Assembly (NCBI GenBank): GCA_038501625.1
Contig: JAZAYU010000265.1
Location: 328,001-392,000 of the forward strand
Direction: 5' to 3'
DNA: 64,000 nucleotides
DNA from: Corbicula japonica
Taxonomy: Eukaryota; Mollusca; Bivalvia; Venerida; Cyrenidae
A program made the position numbers and the translations under genes. Below are positions 34,672-46,860 of the stretch, piece by piece; position 1 is the stretch's first letter, and each line of letters starts with the position of its first letter. The notes beneath the pieces were generated by a model. The model searched no databases. It saw only the letters and a list, made by a program, of their open reading frames with translations, and had not been told where the DNA came from.

Positions 34672-36609
34672 ACTCCTCCACATTTCGAAATCTTCAACAA
34701 ATTGCTTAGAATGTTTAAGATAAACATATCCAGTTCAGTAACTTGCAGATAGCTTTGATAGATAGTGTCCTCTAATGGCTGTTTTAACCAAATTAGGACT
34801 GCCCAAGGCCCCCGTTTGTCAGAACGCTGTGGGCATAATATGTCTGCGAATATCTAAACAAGATATTCTAGATTGCAGCAATGGCGTTGGATTCATTGAT
34901 ATTTCAGTGCCATTTTTGAAATCAAATAAGCAGTGGTTGCTTTCTTAATTAAAATGACAATCTTCATCAAACTTAGTGAGAATATGTATGTACATAATAT
35001 CTTAGACAAGTTTGATAGCCAGTCAGATTGCTCTTGTCACTCTTGAGTTATGCCCTTCAAGTGGAAATATTTAACAAGATACATCTATACCAAACAATAC
35101 CTATATTTACTATCACTAAAATTCGTCCGACTGTTTAAAATAATAAGACAATAAGATCTCAGCTATGTATGGTTACAGGCAAGATTACATTAGTCAAGTC
35201 ACTGAGGAGTTATGGGTCTTTAATTTTCAAAACTTAAACAAATAAACAATTTCTGCTCTCTGACGGTTTTGTGGCAGTTTGAAATCTTGTTCTTTATTAG
35301 TTGTATTAATCATTCTATTAAATCTTTCGTACATATTGAGTTAAACAATATGTGTGTTAAAACTCATTTATTTTTTCTACTTTCTAAATGCAATCAATGC
35401 ACACGAAATAAAAAAATGTAAATCAAAAACAAATACAAGTAAATGAGCAGTGATAATATGACGAGATCAAACTATTTTTTTTTTAGTTAACATTTGGTTG
35501 AAAGATTATTTTGGAAATTACCTAAATAATATTTTTAAAGTGTTCCATTGACTGCTTCTGCTGCTTTAGAGCTCATTTGAAATAGCACAAGGGAGTTTTT
35601 AATACATGTTTGTTATGGCTATTGTTAAATATGCTTGTGGCTAGTGATACACTTAAACTATAGTCAAACATATTCGCACTGGTCCTAGACAAAATTTTCA
35701 AGCTTCTGAACGACAGTCTAAGAGTAAGGTCTGGGTCCATCTACGGGTAGTACTTCCAATAAATAAGGTTGGTTCCATTTGGACAGAAGTCTCAAGAGTA
35801 TTACAAAGAGTGAAAAACAAAAAAAAACCTTCATATCTATGGATTGTTGTGTTAAATTATTACAGCTTCATCTTGATCATTCGTGTTTGCTTGAAACAAT
35901 GAATCCATTTTCATTCACATGGAACTGGTTTTAATAATACTAAGCTTGAATCTGGTTGAGGAACCTCATGGAGACTATGTGTTTCTGTTACCAGTTATTG
36001 TCTCAACAGTCGCTTTGCTTTAAATATGGCCTAAGTCTTCTTAAAAGGGAGGTGTTAGTCCTAGAAAAAATGCTTAACACAATCTGAACCTGAATAGAAG
36101 CGTTGAAGTAGCAAGTTGGTCATAAATATTCTTTGAAATTGACTGAAAGGCAATCTGAAGCCATTCATGGTAGTACATGTACTCCCTTCTTTGGGTAGGA
36201 CTGCATCTAGAATAGCATAGTAGACCAAACAGAAAAGTATTCATAAACCTAACATTTGCCAGGGACCAAGAACCTAGGAACAGCGATATGAAAATAATAG
36301 GCCCTATGGGTTATACTAGCAGCTTGTAGTTGATAAAAGTATTTTAAACTTATTCCAACTCCTGTCAAATTGTTGCAGTCCCTTCTGAATACTAGCACTA
36401 CCCTTGTAATGGAGTGAGGGCCTGGGTCTGAAAGATATTATTCTTTAACAATACAAGTAGCCAACTAATTGCTATAGTTAACTCTAATAATAGGGTTGAG
36501 GATCCTAGTAGGGAAAGCATTGTCATCAGAACAAAGGGTCCAGATTCCTTCGTAGGGTTACCTTATTCTAATTCTTGGATCCTGCATCCTTTTTATGCCC
36601 CCACTCTGA
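34672..36609. other. AT-rich DNA, no supported gene
   Basis: No coding exon, repeat array or paired terminal repeats recognised. Confidence 0.45.
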
Positions 36610-37080
36610 ATGTGGAGGGGCCTTATAGGATGCCCTTGTCCATCCGTCCCTCCGTACTTACGAAACCTGTGTCACACATAACTCAAAACGTATGAGAGCC
36701 ACAATCATGAAACTTAACAGGTATGTTGACCATCATGTTTAATTGTGCACCTGGGGTTTTGTTTAGGGCCACGCCTGTTAAGACCAGAGTGATGTTACTT
36801 ATGCATTTCAATATAATGCATTCAGCAAGTAATCTTGTTGTATGAAATTCCAAAAGTATGAGAGTCGCAGTCATGAAACTTTACAGGCATGTTGACAATC
36901 ATGTGTAGTTGTGCACCTGGGGTTTTGTTTTTGGGCCTCACCTTTGTAGACCATAGCTATGGCCCCTTATGCATTTTAATATAATGCATTCAGTGTGTAA
37001 TCTTGTGTTGTAGGTAAGTCTAAAGTATCAGTGACAGTCATGAAACTTTACAGGCATGTTGACCATCAAACTGCACTCAT
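36610..37080 (+). repeat. Tandem dispersed repeat, about 167-bp unit, 2.5 copies
   Basis: The landmark 'tcatgaaactttacaggcat' (or close) follows 'gtatgag' at 36690 and 36856 and 'gtatcag' near 37025. The 'ttgtccatccgtccctcc' head is a common mollusc repeat motif. Short minus-strand frames here are not genes. Confidence 0.75.
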
Positions 37081-38531
37081 ATTTAATATTGTGAACTGCA
37101 AATTCATCTGGTTTTTTTCCCTGAAGGTTTTCACTCCCCCCCCCCATTATATGTACTTTGAGCACAATATTGGCGTTTTTCACAATGACAACTGAGTTTG
37201 GGGGGGGCATCTCTGTCATATGGACATATCTCTAGTTAGATGTAAGAAAAAAAATGATAGTGCCTCTAGCTGGGAAAGAGTATAATTTCCTAATTACTTA
37301 AAGAGTTTTCTTTTCTTTTCTTTAAGTCTAGACTAAGAACAACTTTCGAATATTTTTTACCTATCTTAAAAAGCGGTTGCTATAACATAGAACTGGGTAG
37401 TAACCATTCTAAAACCTCTGGATAGTGTTACCATACGTCTCATGGCAAATACACTGGCGTCAAGAAGGTGCTTACACTATTCTGTTGTGTAGGAAGCAAG
37501 ACCGTGTCATATTTTAATGACTTTGCTAGCGTTTATAAGACTCCCTTGTTCTATATCGGGGCAACGCTAGCATCCAGAAGTGACTGTTTCTGCATTTTAC
37601 ATAAGCAGTCCTATTTCTCTAAGCTCGAACAATATATACATGTATATTTTGACATATACAGGAAAACTACTTTACTTACTATCCTTAAAAGACTTGCGAT
37701 ATTTGGGATTTTACACTTTCCTTTACTAGTTTAAGCTAGAAATTTCAAAATGTGCCATTCTATTTAAAAATATGTTAAAATAAAAACATTTACAGGCAAT
37801 ACAACATTATGTTTTACTTACAACCAACAAGATTGTGATCTTTCTTCCGTTTTGGCATGATGAGATGAGAACAATTTATAGACTTTTATAAAGTTATGCC
37901 TAGCTTCTTAAATGTTGTGGCACCTTTCAATATGAAACAAAATTACCCAGACTTATTCTAAGATTAGTGCAACCCTCAATATGGGAACTTATAATTTGTC
38001 AATCCAACCATATGTAATGAAGTTGAAAACTGTTTCCTGCAGGAAAAGAAGTTAAGTTTGCCAGATCTCATTGTATTTCATTATTTAAAGATACATACCC
38101 GCAATTTTCCTGTAATTTAGTAAAGGTTAACTTAACATAAGACAAAACATCTGAAAAATCTTCATCAGACATGTGTTTCAAAATAACAGTAATATTAATC
38201 TAATGTTTAATTATTTCACCTTTTTTCAAGAAATTAGTAACCATCTGTATTCAGTTAATAAACCGGCTTATTTAACATACGACATTATGTGACTTTACAA
38301 AAAATACAGGCACTCTGATTTGCGTAACTTGTTAGGATGTTCAAATCATATTAGAATACAAATGTGTTGATGCTGTTATTTAAGAAGTGCCTTTTTATGA
38401 GTATGGGGAATTACTTCCAAGAAGTAGAAGACATTAAAACATGTAAGGTAAGAATAAAACAGATCTATAGGAGACATCTGAACTTCGACAAAATGTGTCA
38501 CCAAATTATCATATTAGAAAATATTATTATA
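37081..38531. other. AT-rich DNA, no supported gene
   Basis: Includes homopolymer C and G tracts near 37135 and 37200. Frames at 37468-37734 and 38364-38672 have no recognisable domain; the latter runs into the element that follows. Confidence 0.45.
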
Positions 38532-39410
38532 CAGTCCACACTCGTTGTGTCAAACTCGCTTAAGTCGAAACATCGGTTATCTCGAATTAATTTCTCGGTC
38601 CCGTCAAAATTTGTTCTTTTTACATATAATTTTACGCCGTTTAAGTCGAATTCGACTTACACAATGTTTTGATAAGTCGAACTTAATGTTAAACCCGCCG
38701 GCTCAATTATGCTATGTAAAGACATCGGATAAGTCGAAGTGTGAAAATCGACGCGGTCGAACAATGCGCGCGTTATCATCAAAGTGATAGCTTGTCAGGT
38801 GGGCAAACTGTCATGATTATTTAATTATCAATAATGATTGTGTGTTTTGTAAAATGTTCACTCAATTAATGCATTTATGCATTTAGATATTTTTAATGGC
38901 AATTAAAGACAAACAGCGATTAATTACAACCATCGTGCCCTTAAAATATGCAAGCATCCCTTTACGAAAACACGTGCAAAAATGACTGATCCAAATGTAG
39001 TCAATTCTCCTCAACAAAAAGAGGCACAAAAAGAACGCTCAAAGAGAAAGATTATGAAACAATGTATGCGGTAATCATGGAGGTCAAGCGCGAGAACATT
39101 GATTATTTAATTTAATGATGACGATGATACTTAGCCTATGTACATGTACATGTAATAAATAAAATCAATTTCATAATTTGTTTCATTGTTTTGTTTTGAT
39201 ATATACAAACAATGTTTGGTTTAAATGTTATCAGAATAATGCATTGAGATGTTATGTTGATTTTAGACATACACACGCATATTCATGATAGATAAGAAGC
39301 ATATACGGTATACTATACGTTCATTGGCGTCAATTCGGATGTGTCGAACTTCGGATAACTCGAATTAAAATCGAAGGTCCCGGCGAGTTCGACACAACGA
39401 GTGTGGACTG
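38532..39410. mobile_element. 879-bp pogo/Tigger-like element with TA target duplication
   Basis: Ends CAGTCCACACTCGTTGTGTC and GACACAACGAGTGTGGACTG, an exact 20-bp inverted repeat, with TA on both sides (38530-38531, 39411-39412). Subterminal TCGAA/TTCGA words repeat inward. A short basic frame near 38983-39075 could be a remnant of a transposase N-terminus, but no catalytic domain is present. Confidence 0.85.
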
Positions 39411-40149
39411 TATTTTCTTGAATTAACTCCTTTTATTTGGTGTTTAATATACAAAGCATTTCCTTTCCGGTTTGTTTCTTTAACTGTAGCAGATCATACT
39501 TTATATACATTGTAAATAACAAAATAAACTAACATAAAATGTGTTGATTATCCATTTAAGGTTTTATTAAAAGAATACTTGCTATAATGGTGTGGGTGGG
39601 GTAATTGTATACACAATTTTAAGGTTTTATCACCAATAACGCATATTCTTCAATATATAATGTCTTCTCAAACATCTAAATTAATGTTTAGAAGAGTTAT
39701 GTGAAATATCTGTATAAAGATTTACAAGTGATATGAACAGATAATTTTCTTAACTCATAAAATAGGGAAAATCGTAAATAGTTGTGTTTTCTTTGTACAT
39801 TTTACCAACAAAAATGTCTTAAATTACATTTTAGTCCAATATGATGTGCTAATAATACATCTTAAATAAATAATGGTTGCTAGATAATATCAAAACTAAT
39901 GTTGATACTAAAATTTGGACTGATATCAATGCAACTCGTCATTCTATCTAAATATTTTAAAATTAACTTATAATTCTATATCAGAGTTATCTCCCTTATT
40001 TTTTCAGGATTCGCAATAAAATATTTTTTGCAGGCCACCTAATTTCATTGAGACATACCATAAACTTCAATAAAATCGTAAAATAAAAAGTATATCTTGT
40101 CGGCCCTACCTCGACAAATTTTTTAGCTTCAGAATCTAAACTAATAAGG

Positions 40150-40258
40150 GACCAGTCACAAAACAAATGTTTGATTGGTTGAATAGGAGATTGATTTGTA
40201 TTACAACCAATCACATGCTTGAGATTTGAGACTGATCTCCGCTCTCATCATGTTGGGA
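40150..40258. repeat. Diverged copy of hairpin family H
   Basis: Right arm 'caatcacatgcttgagattt' and 'gagactgatctcc' match the family; the left arm is more degraded. Confidence 0.6.
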
Positions 40259-41336
40259 CCTGGTTGCATGTGACATACAAAAATGAAGGTCCAACATATC
40301 CCTTTTTGTGAAAAAAATTGTTGTTTGACCGCAAACCCAGTGCCTGTCTTCGTTCAAACATAAATGATGGTTTACATGTAAACCCATAAACAAATCAAAG
40401 CTAGAATCTTTTTTGTTAGTATAAAGTCAAAGCAGAAATAGAGTGTGAAAATTGAATGTACATGCAAGTATGGGGGGATGACTTGTAACCACGGACAATT
40501 ACATTTTGTCTACGGTGTTTGATCAAATTTATAAATGACTGTTTCAGTTGTAGACTGACGTGTCATGCAGTCGGAGCTATTCATTTTAGGACTGTTTCAC
40601 ATTGACGATAAGAGACTCGTTAAAAATGATATGTGGTACGGATTATCTGAAAACAGTGATGAAAAACTGCGTTGGTCTTACTGGTGAGTAAACGAATAAC
40701 AAGATGTTGATATACATGATCAAGTTGATTTAAATGATCAAGCTATCAACACAATTCATGAAGGTTTAAAAAAATTGATTACTGTAAAACCGCGCCTTGC
40801 GACCACCCTCATTTCGAGACCACCCCGCTACTACGCGCACTTTTTGATAGACCGGATTATTTTCCTATTTAATTCAAATGTCGCTTGCCCCGATTTTAAA
40901 ACCACCCGCTATTCCGTAATAGGACCACTTTCTACAGACCCAACTGTCTAACTTCTTTTTATCTTGACCCCTAAATTCGATCGCAATGCATTTGTCCCCC
41001 AAAATACACAGTTCACATTATGGTAAATGGCAATGTCTCATCGGAAATGTGAAAGTAATCCAGCAAAACTTAGGAAAAAAATGGAATTGGAAAACTCAAA
41101 GAACAAACCAACTTTCTGACAAATATATTTGTATGAATTATAATGTCTCATTCACAAACTCAGTTATTGTATAACTAATAATTCACGGGATAACTTTCTT
41201 TCACGCTTTTGACGAGTTCACATTATTTTTATTTGGAAAGGTCATTGTATCACATATTATTTTTAAAGAAAACGTGTCACTGGAGTGGGCAAAAATCAAA
41301 ATTTGTGAAAACATCGCGTTTTTTTTTTAAATGTAG
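40259..41336. other. AT-rich DNA with a MITE-like remnant
   Basis: Near 40782-40960, 'tactgtaaaaccgcgccttg' with repeated 'gaccacc' words resembles one end of another TA-type MITE; the opposite end is not clear. No gene is seen. Confidence 0.35.
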
Positions 41337-41860
41337 GAAGTAGAGACCTGGTAAATCATCGCCGATAGAGTATTCACGTGCAAAACGTTTGTGGCCAATA
41401 GTAAGTTTTAATACAGGGCTTTTCGTCCTTATATAACAGAGGCCTGTAAAAGTCCACTTCCTAATTAAAAAAAATAGTATTTTTTTCAAACTGCGGCAGA
41501 GACTTTTCCCAAAATGCTAAGTAAAATGTCCAAAAATGGATCAAAATATTGTGGGGAGTTTGAAAATTGAAGTCTGAAAAATAATAAGCTTCTAAACATA
41601 AGTTTTAGGTTGAAAATACTTATTGCAATTCAAATTAATAAACTTATACACATTTTCAATATATATCAATGAATTTTCGCGCGAAAATTTCCCGATTTGA
41701 AAGGCCAGGGTCTCTTCCCAAATTTCTGACGAAAAGCCCTGATATATATAACCTTCATTTCGTATTGATCCTACTGGTTTAAACACAATGTTACCACATC
41801 GTAAAATGCAAATTTAACACATGAAGTATTAATTTATTAACTAATATATTAAAAGCTGTG
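41337..41860 (+). pseudogene. Relic of C1q exon 2 and intron 2
   Basis: The 64-bp segment 41337-41400 matches exon 2 of gene 2 (43603-43666) in length and along most of its bases, and keeps AG before it and GTAAGT after it. It has a one-base insertion, a one-base deletion and an in-frame TAA at its sixth codon. After a 328-bp inserted element, 41742-41856 aligns with intron 2 of gene 2 ('ccttcatttcg', 'gatcctactggttt'). No matching exon 1 or exon 3 was found nearby, so this is the remains of a deleted gene copy or a partial duplication. Confidence 0.8.
41414..41741. mobile_element. 328-bp TIR element inside the C1q relic
   Basis: Ends CAGGGCTTTTCGTC and GACGAAAAGCCCTG are perfect inverses. 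The ends resemble hAT-type termini, but a clear 8-bp target duplication was not seen. Confidence 0.7.
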
Positions 41861-41877
41861 ACTATTGAAACATATAG

Positions 41878-42363
41878 ATGTTACACTTGCTCTCTGGGAT
41901 GGTATTCAATAGTTCCGGAGAAAAAAGTAGAGTCCGTGATCGATTTGCTATAATTGATATCCAATCTCATTCATGTAAACTATGTGTAATAATGTCTATT
42001 CCACAAGATTTGGAATGGTTTATCATTCTGGCTCTGAAATACACATATAAAACAATGCTTAATCAATGTTTTAACTTATTTGAAAGCACATATTTCAGGG
42101 TAGCAAGACAGGTGACTTTTAGAATGTCGTGCACACAACAAAAATACTCGCTTCAGATAGGTCTTTTCTGCTTATTTCTCAGTAATTTATGGACCAATTT
42201 GGATCTGATAAAGAGCGCTCATGTTAAAAAGCATTTTCATCGACATTTATCCTTTAATATCAATCGGCTGCCGTTTTCTCTAACATTAAAGACATTTCAA
42301 ACAATATTTGTCTTTGAATGTTTCTGGAATTACACTATCGGCTCATATTCACATCTGTTATAG
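41878..42363 (+). other. 161-codon open frame, unknown and doubtful
   Basis: Starts at an ATG and runs to a stop in single-copy sequence. The predicted protein is rich in Phe, Leu, Cys and Ser, with no domain, signal or repeat I recognise. No splice context or promoter supports it. In AT-rich DNA a frame this long can arise by chance, but it is the longest one here not explained by a tandem repeat or a C1q exon. Confidence 0.15.
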
Positions 42364-43034
42364 GCTGGGACTAGTTTCAACTACTTTTACTTAAACGCAA
42401 AAATAGTGTGGGCTTCAACGGTTTTAATGAGAAAAGTAAATATTGCTTTTGACATCACAAAAACACATAACAATTAATTATCGTATTGTGTCTTCCACCA
42501 TCATTATCAACAGTAATTAAGATGATTTACATTGCATTTTAATATGGTTAATACATAGATAAAATTAAGGTGGGTTAGATATTAAATTTAAGTAAACTGC
42601 TGCAATTAATGTCGTCAATGAGTCAGTGACAAATTGAAACACTCTCTTTAGATGTCAATAGAAAAATTTGTTTTAAAGTTCTACATTTTAAATGTGGACC
42701 AGGGATATGGGCCACCCAGTCTTACACTTTTCAAACGATTGGCCTTTACGACATAGTTCTTGCAGATAGACCCATATATTTGTGTTTGTTATTTGTATCT
42801 ATATAAATTATATGATATAATGATAATATATATTTCAGATTTGTATATACTCCTTGATTTTGAAACGTTTAGGCCATAGGCCTTCTTCAGTTGATACTTT
42901 CATAACAAGTCTACATTTCTTTCTTTCATGATAGGTGTATTGTGATAGAAAAGAAAGTTAAATATATTTTATCGTAGTTTTGTTGCAGTCAAGATAAAAA
43001 ATCTATATGCGAGCTTCTTGTAACCTTAACAGAT
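42364..43034. other. Upstream region of C1q gene 2
   Basis: AT-rich. Unlike genes 1, 3 and 4 it lacks the TTCTCAAAGCAAGTCC-type motif, in line with gene 2 being the most diverged paralog. No other feature is seen. Confidence 0.4.
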
Positions 43035-43041
43035 CTTATCT
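43035..43041 (-). promoter_or_regulatory. GATA-type site before C1q gene 2
   Basis: AGATAAG on the minus strand, 34 bp upstream of the start codon. It corresponds in motif and approximate distance to the sites before genes 1, 3 and 4 although the surrounding sequence has diverged. Function is inferred. Confidence 0.4.
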
Positions 43042-43074
43042 ACGTTCATCAAAGGTATTCTTTATGCTTTCAAC

Positions 43075-44353
43075 ATGAGTGTCAACTTACAAATTTTGTG
43101 TCTTTTGGTTTGTGGTCTTCTCCAGTTAGTTATTGGAAATGGAGATACAAAAGTATGTCTTACGCATGAAGAGTTAAAAGCACTCGTAAGAGAAGAAGTT
43201 AATGCGCTTATAGATTCGGGGGAACTTGTGCGACGAAGCAGAAGCGAATTTGAAAACATTGCAAGGAACGCTTGCGAGATTCGTGTAAGTTTATTTTCTA
43301 CATTTATTATAGTAGTCATTGTCATTGTCATATAAAATGTAAAACATGCATAATGTTATCAGAAAAAGTCACACTCAGAAAAAAACTTCTTTACAAACAA
43401 CCAACAGCTAAAGAGGAAAAGAGAGCGTGCGTTAAAAATGTTCAATTATTAATGCCAACAACCTTTGGCGAGATAAGTTGTTTTATTGTGTTCATTAAAT
43501 AACCAAACACTTTAAAACAATAGGATTTTCTTCAATTTTTTAACGTCGAATGGATTTATAAATATCTCGGGTTAATATTTCTTTAAATACTCTCCATTTT
43601 AGGATGTGAAGGCTGGTCAGTCATCGCCAATAGAGTCTTCCAATGCAAAACGTTTTGTGACCAATAGTAAGTTTAATTTTTAATGCCTTCATTTCGTTTC
43701 GATCCTACTGGTTTGTACACTCGTTAAATGCAATGTCACCCTATCGTAAAACGCGTATTTAACATATAAGGTATTACTTTATAAACAAAATATTTAAAAA
43801 GTAGAACAGGCCATGTCGCCTAATTAGCCGAGCGAAAGACAGTTAATAATTCCACTCCATCGTTTTGCAAGGATTACTGTTGACGAAATAAGAAGAACAT
43901 TAGAACTTATCTATCGTTATGTTTTCTTTCATAGCAGGTACGGCTGTTGGTTTCACTGCTTGTGTTAGCGTGCGAGACCTTTTAAACCCTGGCGACCAAC
44001 ACCACATTGTCTTCGACAAGATCATAACCAAAAAGAGGTCAGCGTACCACGCTCATACCGGAATATTCATCGCACCTACCAAAGGCCTGTACGTCTTCCA
44101 CCTCACAGCCATGTCAAGACCCGGTAAAGCACAATTTCTGGCGTTTATACATGACGGAAATGCAGTAAACCATGCCTATCCTGATGCAACAGGCACACCG
44201 GGATACCGCACGACAGGAAGTCTCTGGGTTATGGAGTTGGAACAAGGTTCCGAAGTGTGGATTCGAACTAATGGCGCGGGACAGATACATGGCAACTGTT
44301 TTACAGTTTTCTCTGGTTTCCTATTGTACGAAACGGAGCAGTTTGTACATTAA
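43075..44353 (+). CDS. Secreted C1q-domain protein, gene 2 (230 aa, three exons)
   Basis: Exons 43075-43284, 43603-43666 and 43935-44353 (210, 64 and 419 nt) join in frame. The signal peptide is about residues 1-21 (MSVNLQILCLLVCGLLQLVI), followed by a helical segment with ELVRRSRSEFENIA, where the paralogs read RRSEVEKIA. The linker exon is the most different of the four (DVKAGQSSPIESSNAKRFVT). The C1q domain is about 93-227 and keeps the family residues. The C-terminus is longer by four residues (QFVH) than the others. It has an extra Cys in KVCLTH. A poly(A) signal AATAAA lies at 44383. The exon 3 acceptor is a CAG after TAG (two AGs three bases apart). Probable extracellular lectin of innate immunity. 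Confidence 0.93.
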
Positions 44354-44433
44354 TAAATTAATGATTTTTAGGCATTGACTCAAATAAAAGCTGATTCTGA
44401 ATTTCCATCACGCAGTTTCTTCTGACTGGGCTG

Positions 44434-44569
44434 AAGGTTATAAAACTGAGATTGGAAACCAGTCTCAAATCTCAAGCATCTGATTGGCTAAAATGGCGAC
44501 CAGTCGCCATTTCAGCCAATCAGATGCTTGAGATTTGAGACTGGTTTCCATGCTCAGTTTTATAACCTT
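44434..44569. repeat. Palindromic hairpin repeat (family H), near-perfect
   Basis: Almost base-for-base the same as 3267-3401, with arms AAGGTTATAAAACTGAG and CTCAGTTTTATAACCTT and centre GGCGACCAGTCGCC. It lies 80 bp downstream of the gene 2 stop codon and just past its poly(A) signal. The close match between copies 41 kb apart suggests recent activity. Confidence 0.88.
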
Positions 44570-44803
44570 GGGATCTAATCTACCTAAAACCACGGAATAA
44601 ACTCTTAATATATTTTACTGTACAAATATTATAATAAGTCTAAGTTAGAAGACCTAGCAGGTTTCAAACCCAAACGATGAAGATCCCCTGCAATTTGGAG
44701 ATTCACCTTTGTTGACTTTCCGGTGTCAATATTTGAATCAGGTGCAAAACAGTAAGAAATTTTAATGCATTATAGTACCTATTCCACTGCTAGGTATTTT
44801 CAT

Positions 44804-45240
44804 CCCTAGGCAGCCATTGTTGTATGGAAGGAATGCAAGCATAATTATCATCTTAAATATAGAATAAATTAAGTATAATAAATCATGGATTAAACATTTT
44901 AATCGATTCTGCCTCATTTTTATGATCAAATTCAAACGCCACAAGTTACAAGATTCTTTTGTTACATTTGTTACATTATTTGACCAGTTAAAACAGCCAT
45001 GATATATTATATAGAAACATTAATCATATTAATGTTACAAAATTTATGTTAAATGCAATTTCGAGAATAGTGTAATCAAGCCTTCTATTAGTTGGTTTTT
45101 ACTTAATATTTAGAAAGTTTGTAAATATTTAACATAAAGGTATAAACATCATTTTATTTAAAACATATTCATAATTATGTACTTTTAAAGTAATGTTTAA
45201 CTTAATGATACGAGCACAATAACTGTGTAATAAAAAGTGA
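44804..45240 (+). repeat. Duplicated C1q upstream flank, detached from its gene
   Basis: Aligns with 30656-31045, which sits directly upstream of gene 1. Here it is 4.1 kb from the next C1q start (49352), with repeats and a transposon between. It is probably the original distal upstream region of gene 3. Confidence 0.65.
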
Positions 45241-45479
45241 TCAAGGATAGCTATGGAGATTAGAATAGAGCGTACAATTCTTGTGCGACATCATCAGCCA
45301 TCAAATCTGAACACAATTAAACTAAAGGTAATTCATGTTTTCAGTATTATAAAACTTTTTAAAATATTGTATCTCTTATTAATCGAGGTCTTAGGCGTTC
45401 TCAGTGATATGCAGGATTTATATTCTCGGATCCCCTGTCAAAATTCTATTGTATTTAGTTCCGTCCGTCACTTTTTCTC

Positions 45480-45760
45480 GTTTAGGGAAAACTCATTCTT
45501 TTATCTGGGATGGACTTGTGTTAATCTAAAAATACCGCGTTGAAGGTTCCATGTCTCCGCCGTATGCACACCATTGTTTCGGATAGATCAAAATTGTACT
45601 ATTAACTGGTGTAAATATCGAGTTGCGCTCAACTCGGGTCTAGGCGGCGTGGGTAAGAATATGCATTTCAGTTACTGCTCATGAACAGACTCAATCAAAC
45701 CGAGCCTGCAATATTTTCATATATGTCTTGTTCGGTGCCTTTCAAAGTTCCTAAGACATT
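45480..45760 (+). repeat. Dispersed repeat, family R
   Basis: Contains 'gagttgcgctcaac', 'gggtctaggcggcgtggg' and 'catgaacaga'. Other copies: 46640-46860, a tail at 49105-49200 and a reversed copy at 59345-59600. Non-coding. Confidence 0.75.
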
Positions 45761-46311
45761 CTAAACAGTACCTATTGTACAGTAACCTAGAAAGTTCCTT
45801 GGCATATTTTCAGTGTATTTGATCAATGTGTTCGTAAGATATTGCTAATAATGTCACCATGCGTACATAGTTTTGGTTCCTGGTAAGAAGAGATTTAAAA
45901 AATAAGATCTATATTTGTAGGTTGTGTTCAGTTGTTTAATACTTTTATACCTCTTTTTTCAAGTCTTAATGTATTAGTTTTACATATCTTTGTGTTTTGG
46001 TTAAATTGTAAGAGATATTGCAACTACTGTGGAGCGAACACGTATCGTCACTGCAACAGCGCATAGCCATGCATTAACGAAAACGCTTCTGACTTAACTA
46101 GCCGGGACTTTGTGTAAAATGAATGTGATTAAGCTAATTGAATTTAGCGTGTTGGGGGCTCTTGGCGGTTAAGGAACTGAGGTTATTGACGGTCAATTCA
46201 AAACCGCCTATCGCCCGGTTAAGGTTGTTTATTCTACTAATGTGCCATAAATACTGGCCTGTGATTTTTCGTTCACCAGATAAAACCATCAATACAATCA
46301 TCTGTTTCCAA

Positions 46312-46425
46312 GATAATAAAATCTTAATCTGGAAGCCAGTCACCAATCTCAAGCATCTGATTGGCTGAAATGATTGAGATTTGGGATTTGAGACTGGTAT
46401 CCGATCTTTGCTTTATGATCTTGGG
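46312..46425. repeat. Diverged copy of hairpin family H
   Basis: Contains 'caatctcaagcatctgattg', 'gggatttgagactgg' and 'tttatgatcttggg'. The central part is shortened. Confidence 0.65.
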
Positions 46426-46639
46426 CCCTGAAATTGACATGTCACTATTTGGCTGTTTTCGCCAAGCTTCAACAAATATTTTTTCTTTCTAAAACAGATT
46501 TTATCATGGTGCTGTTGCAGTCAATATAAACAACCCGTATGTGATCCGGTGGTAGTGAGGAAAAGAAGACATGATTCAAAAGTGGTAAGTTAATAAAAAA
46601 TAATACGTTTAAAATCACAATTTAAGCATCACAATAATT

Positions 46640-46860
46640 TGTTAAAGGTACCTCTATGCTCACCATCGTTTGGGATGGATCTAAATTGTACTGTTATTGG
46701 TGTAAATATTGAGTTGCGCTCAACCCGGGTCTAGGCTGTGGGCAGTAACATGTATTTCCATTACTGTCCCTGAACAGTCTTAATCAAACCTAGCCTGCAA
46801 TATTTTCTTATTTTTCAAAGTTCCCTTTTCTTCTATTTTAACACTGCCGTCAAATGTTGA
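46640..46860 (+). repeat. Dispersed repeat, family R, second copy
   Basis: Matches 45580-45760 through 'ttgagttgcgctcaac', 'gggtctaggc' and 'cctgcaatattttc'. Followed by a short ATC tract near 46930. Confidence 0.75.

Larger units (their letters stand above)
33873..40140. mobile_element. 6.3-kb segment bounded by about 160-bp inverted repeats
   Basis: The left arm (33873-34041) and the right arm (39984-40140, reversed) share AGGTAGGGCCGACAAGATAT, ACTTTTTATTTT, 'attttattgcgaatc' and 'aaggg(g)agataactc'. The arms are diverged and no target duplication or transposase frame was found. It could be one decayed large element or two copies of a common dispersed repeat facing each other. The interior holds the elements listed below and no recognised gene. 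Confidence 0.4.

Noticed and set aside
33873..40140. Polinton/Maverick-type element
   Set aside because: The inverted ends might suggest it, but the segment is too short and shows none of the polymerase, integrase or capsid frames.
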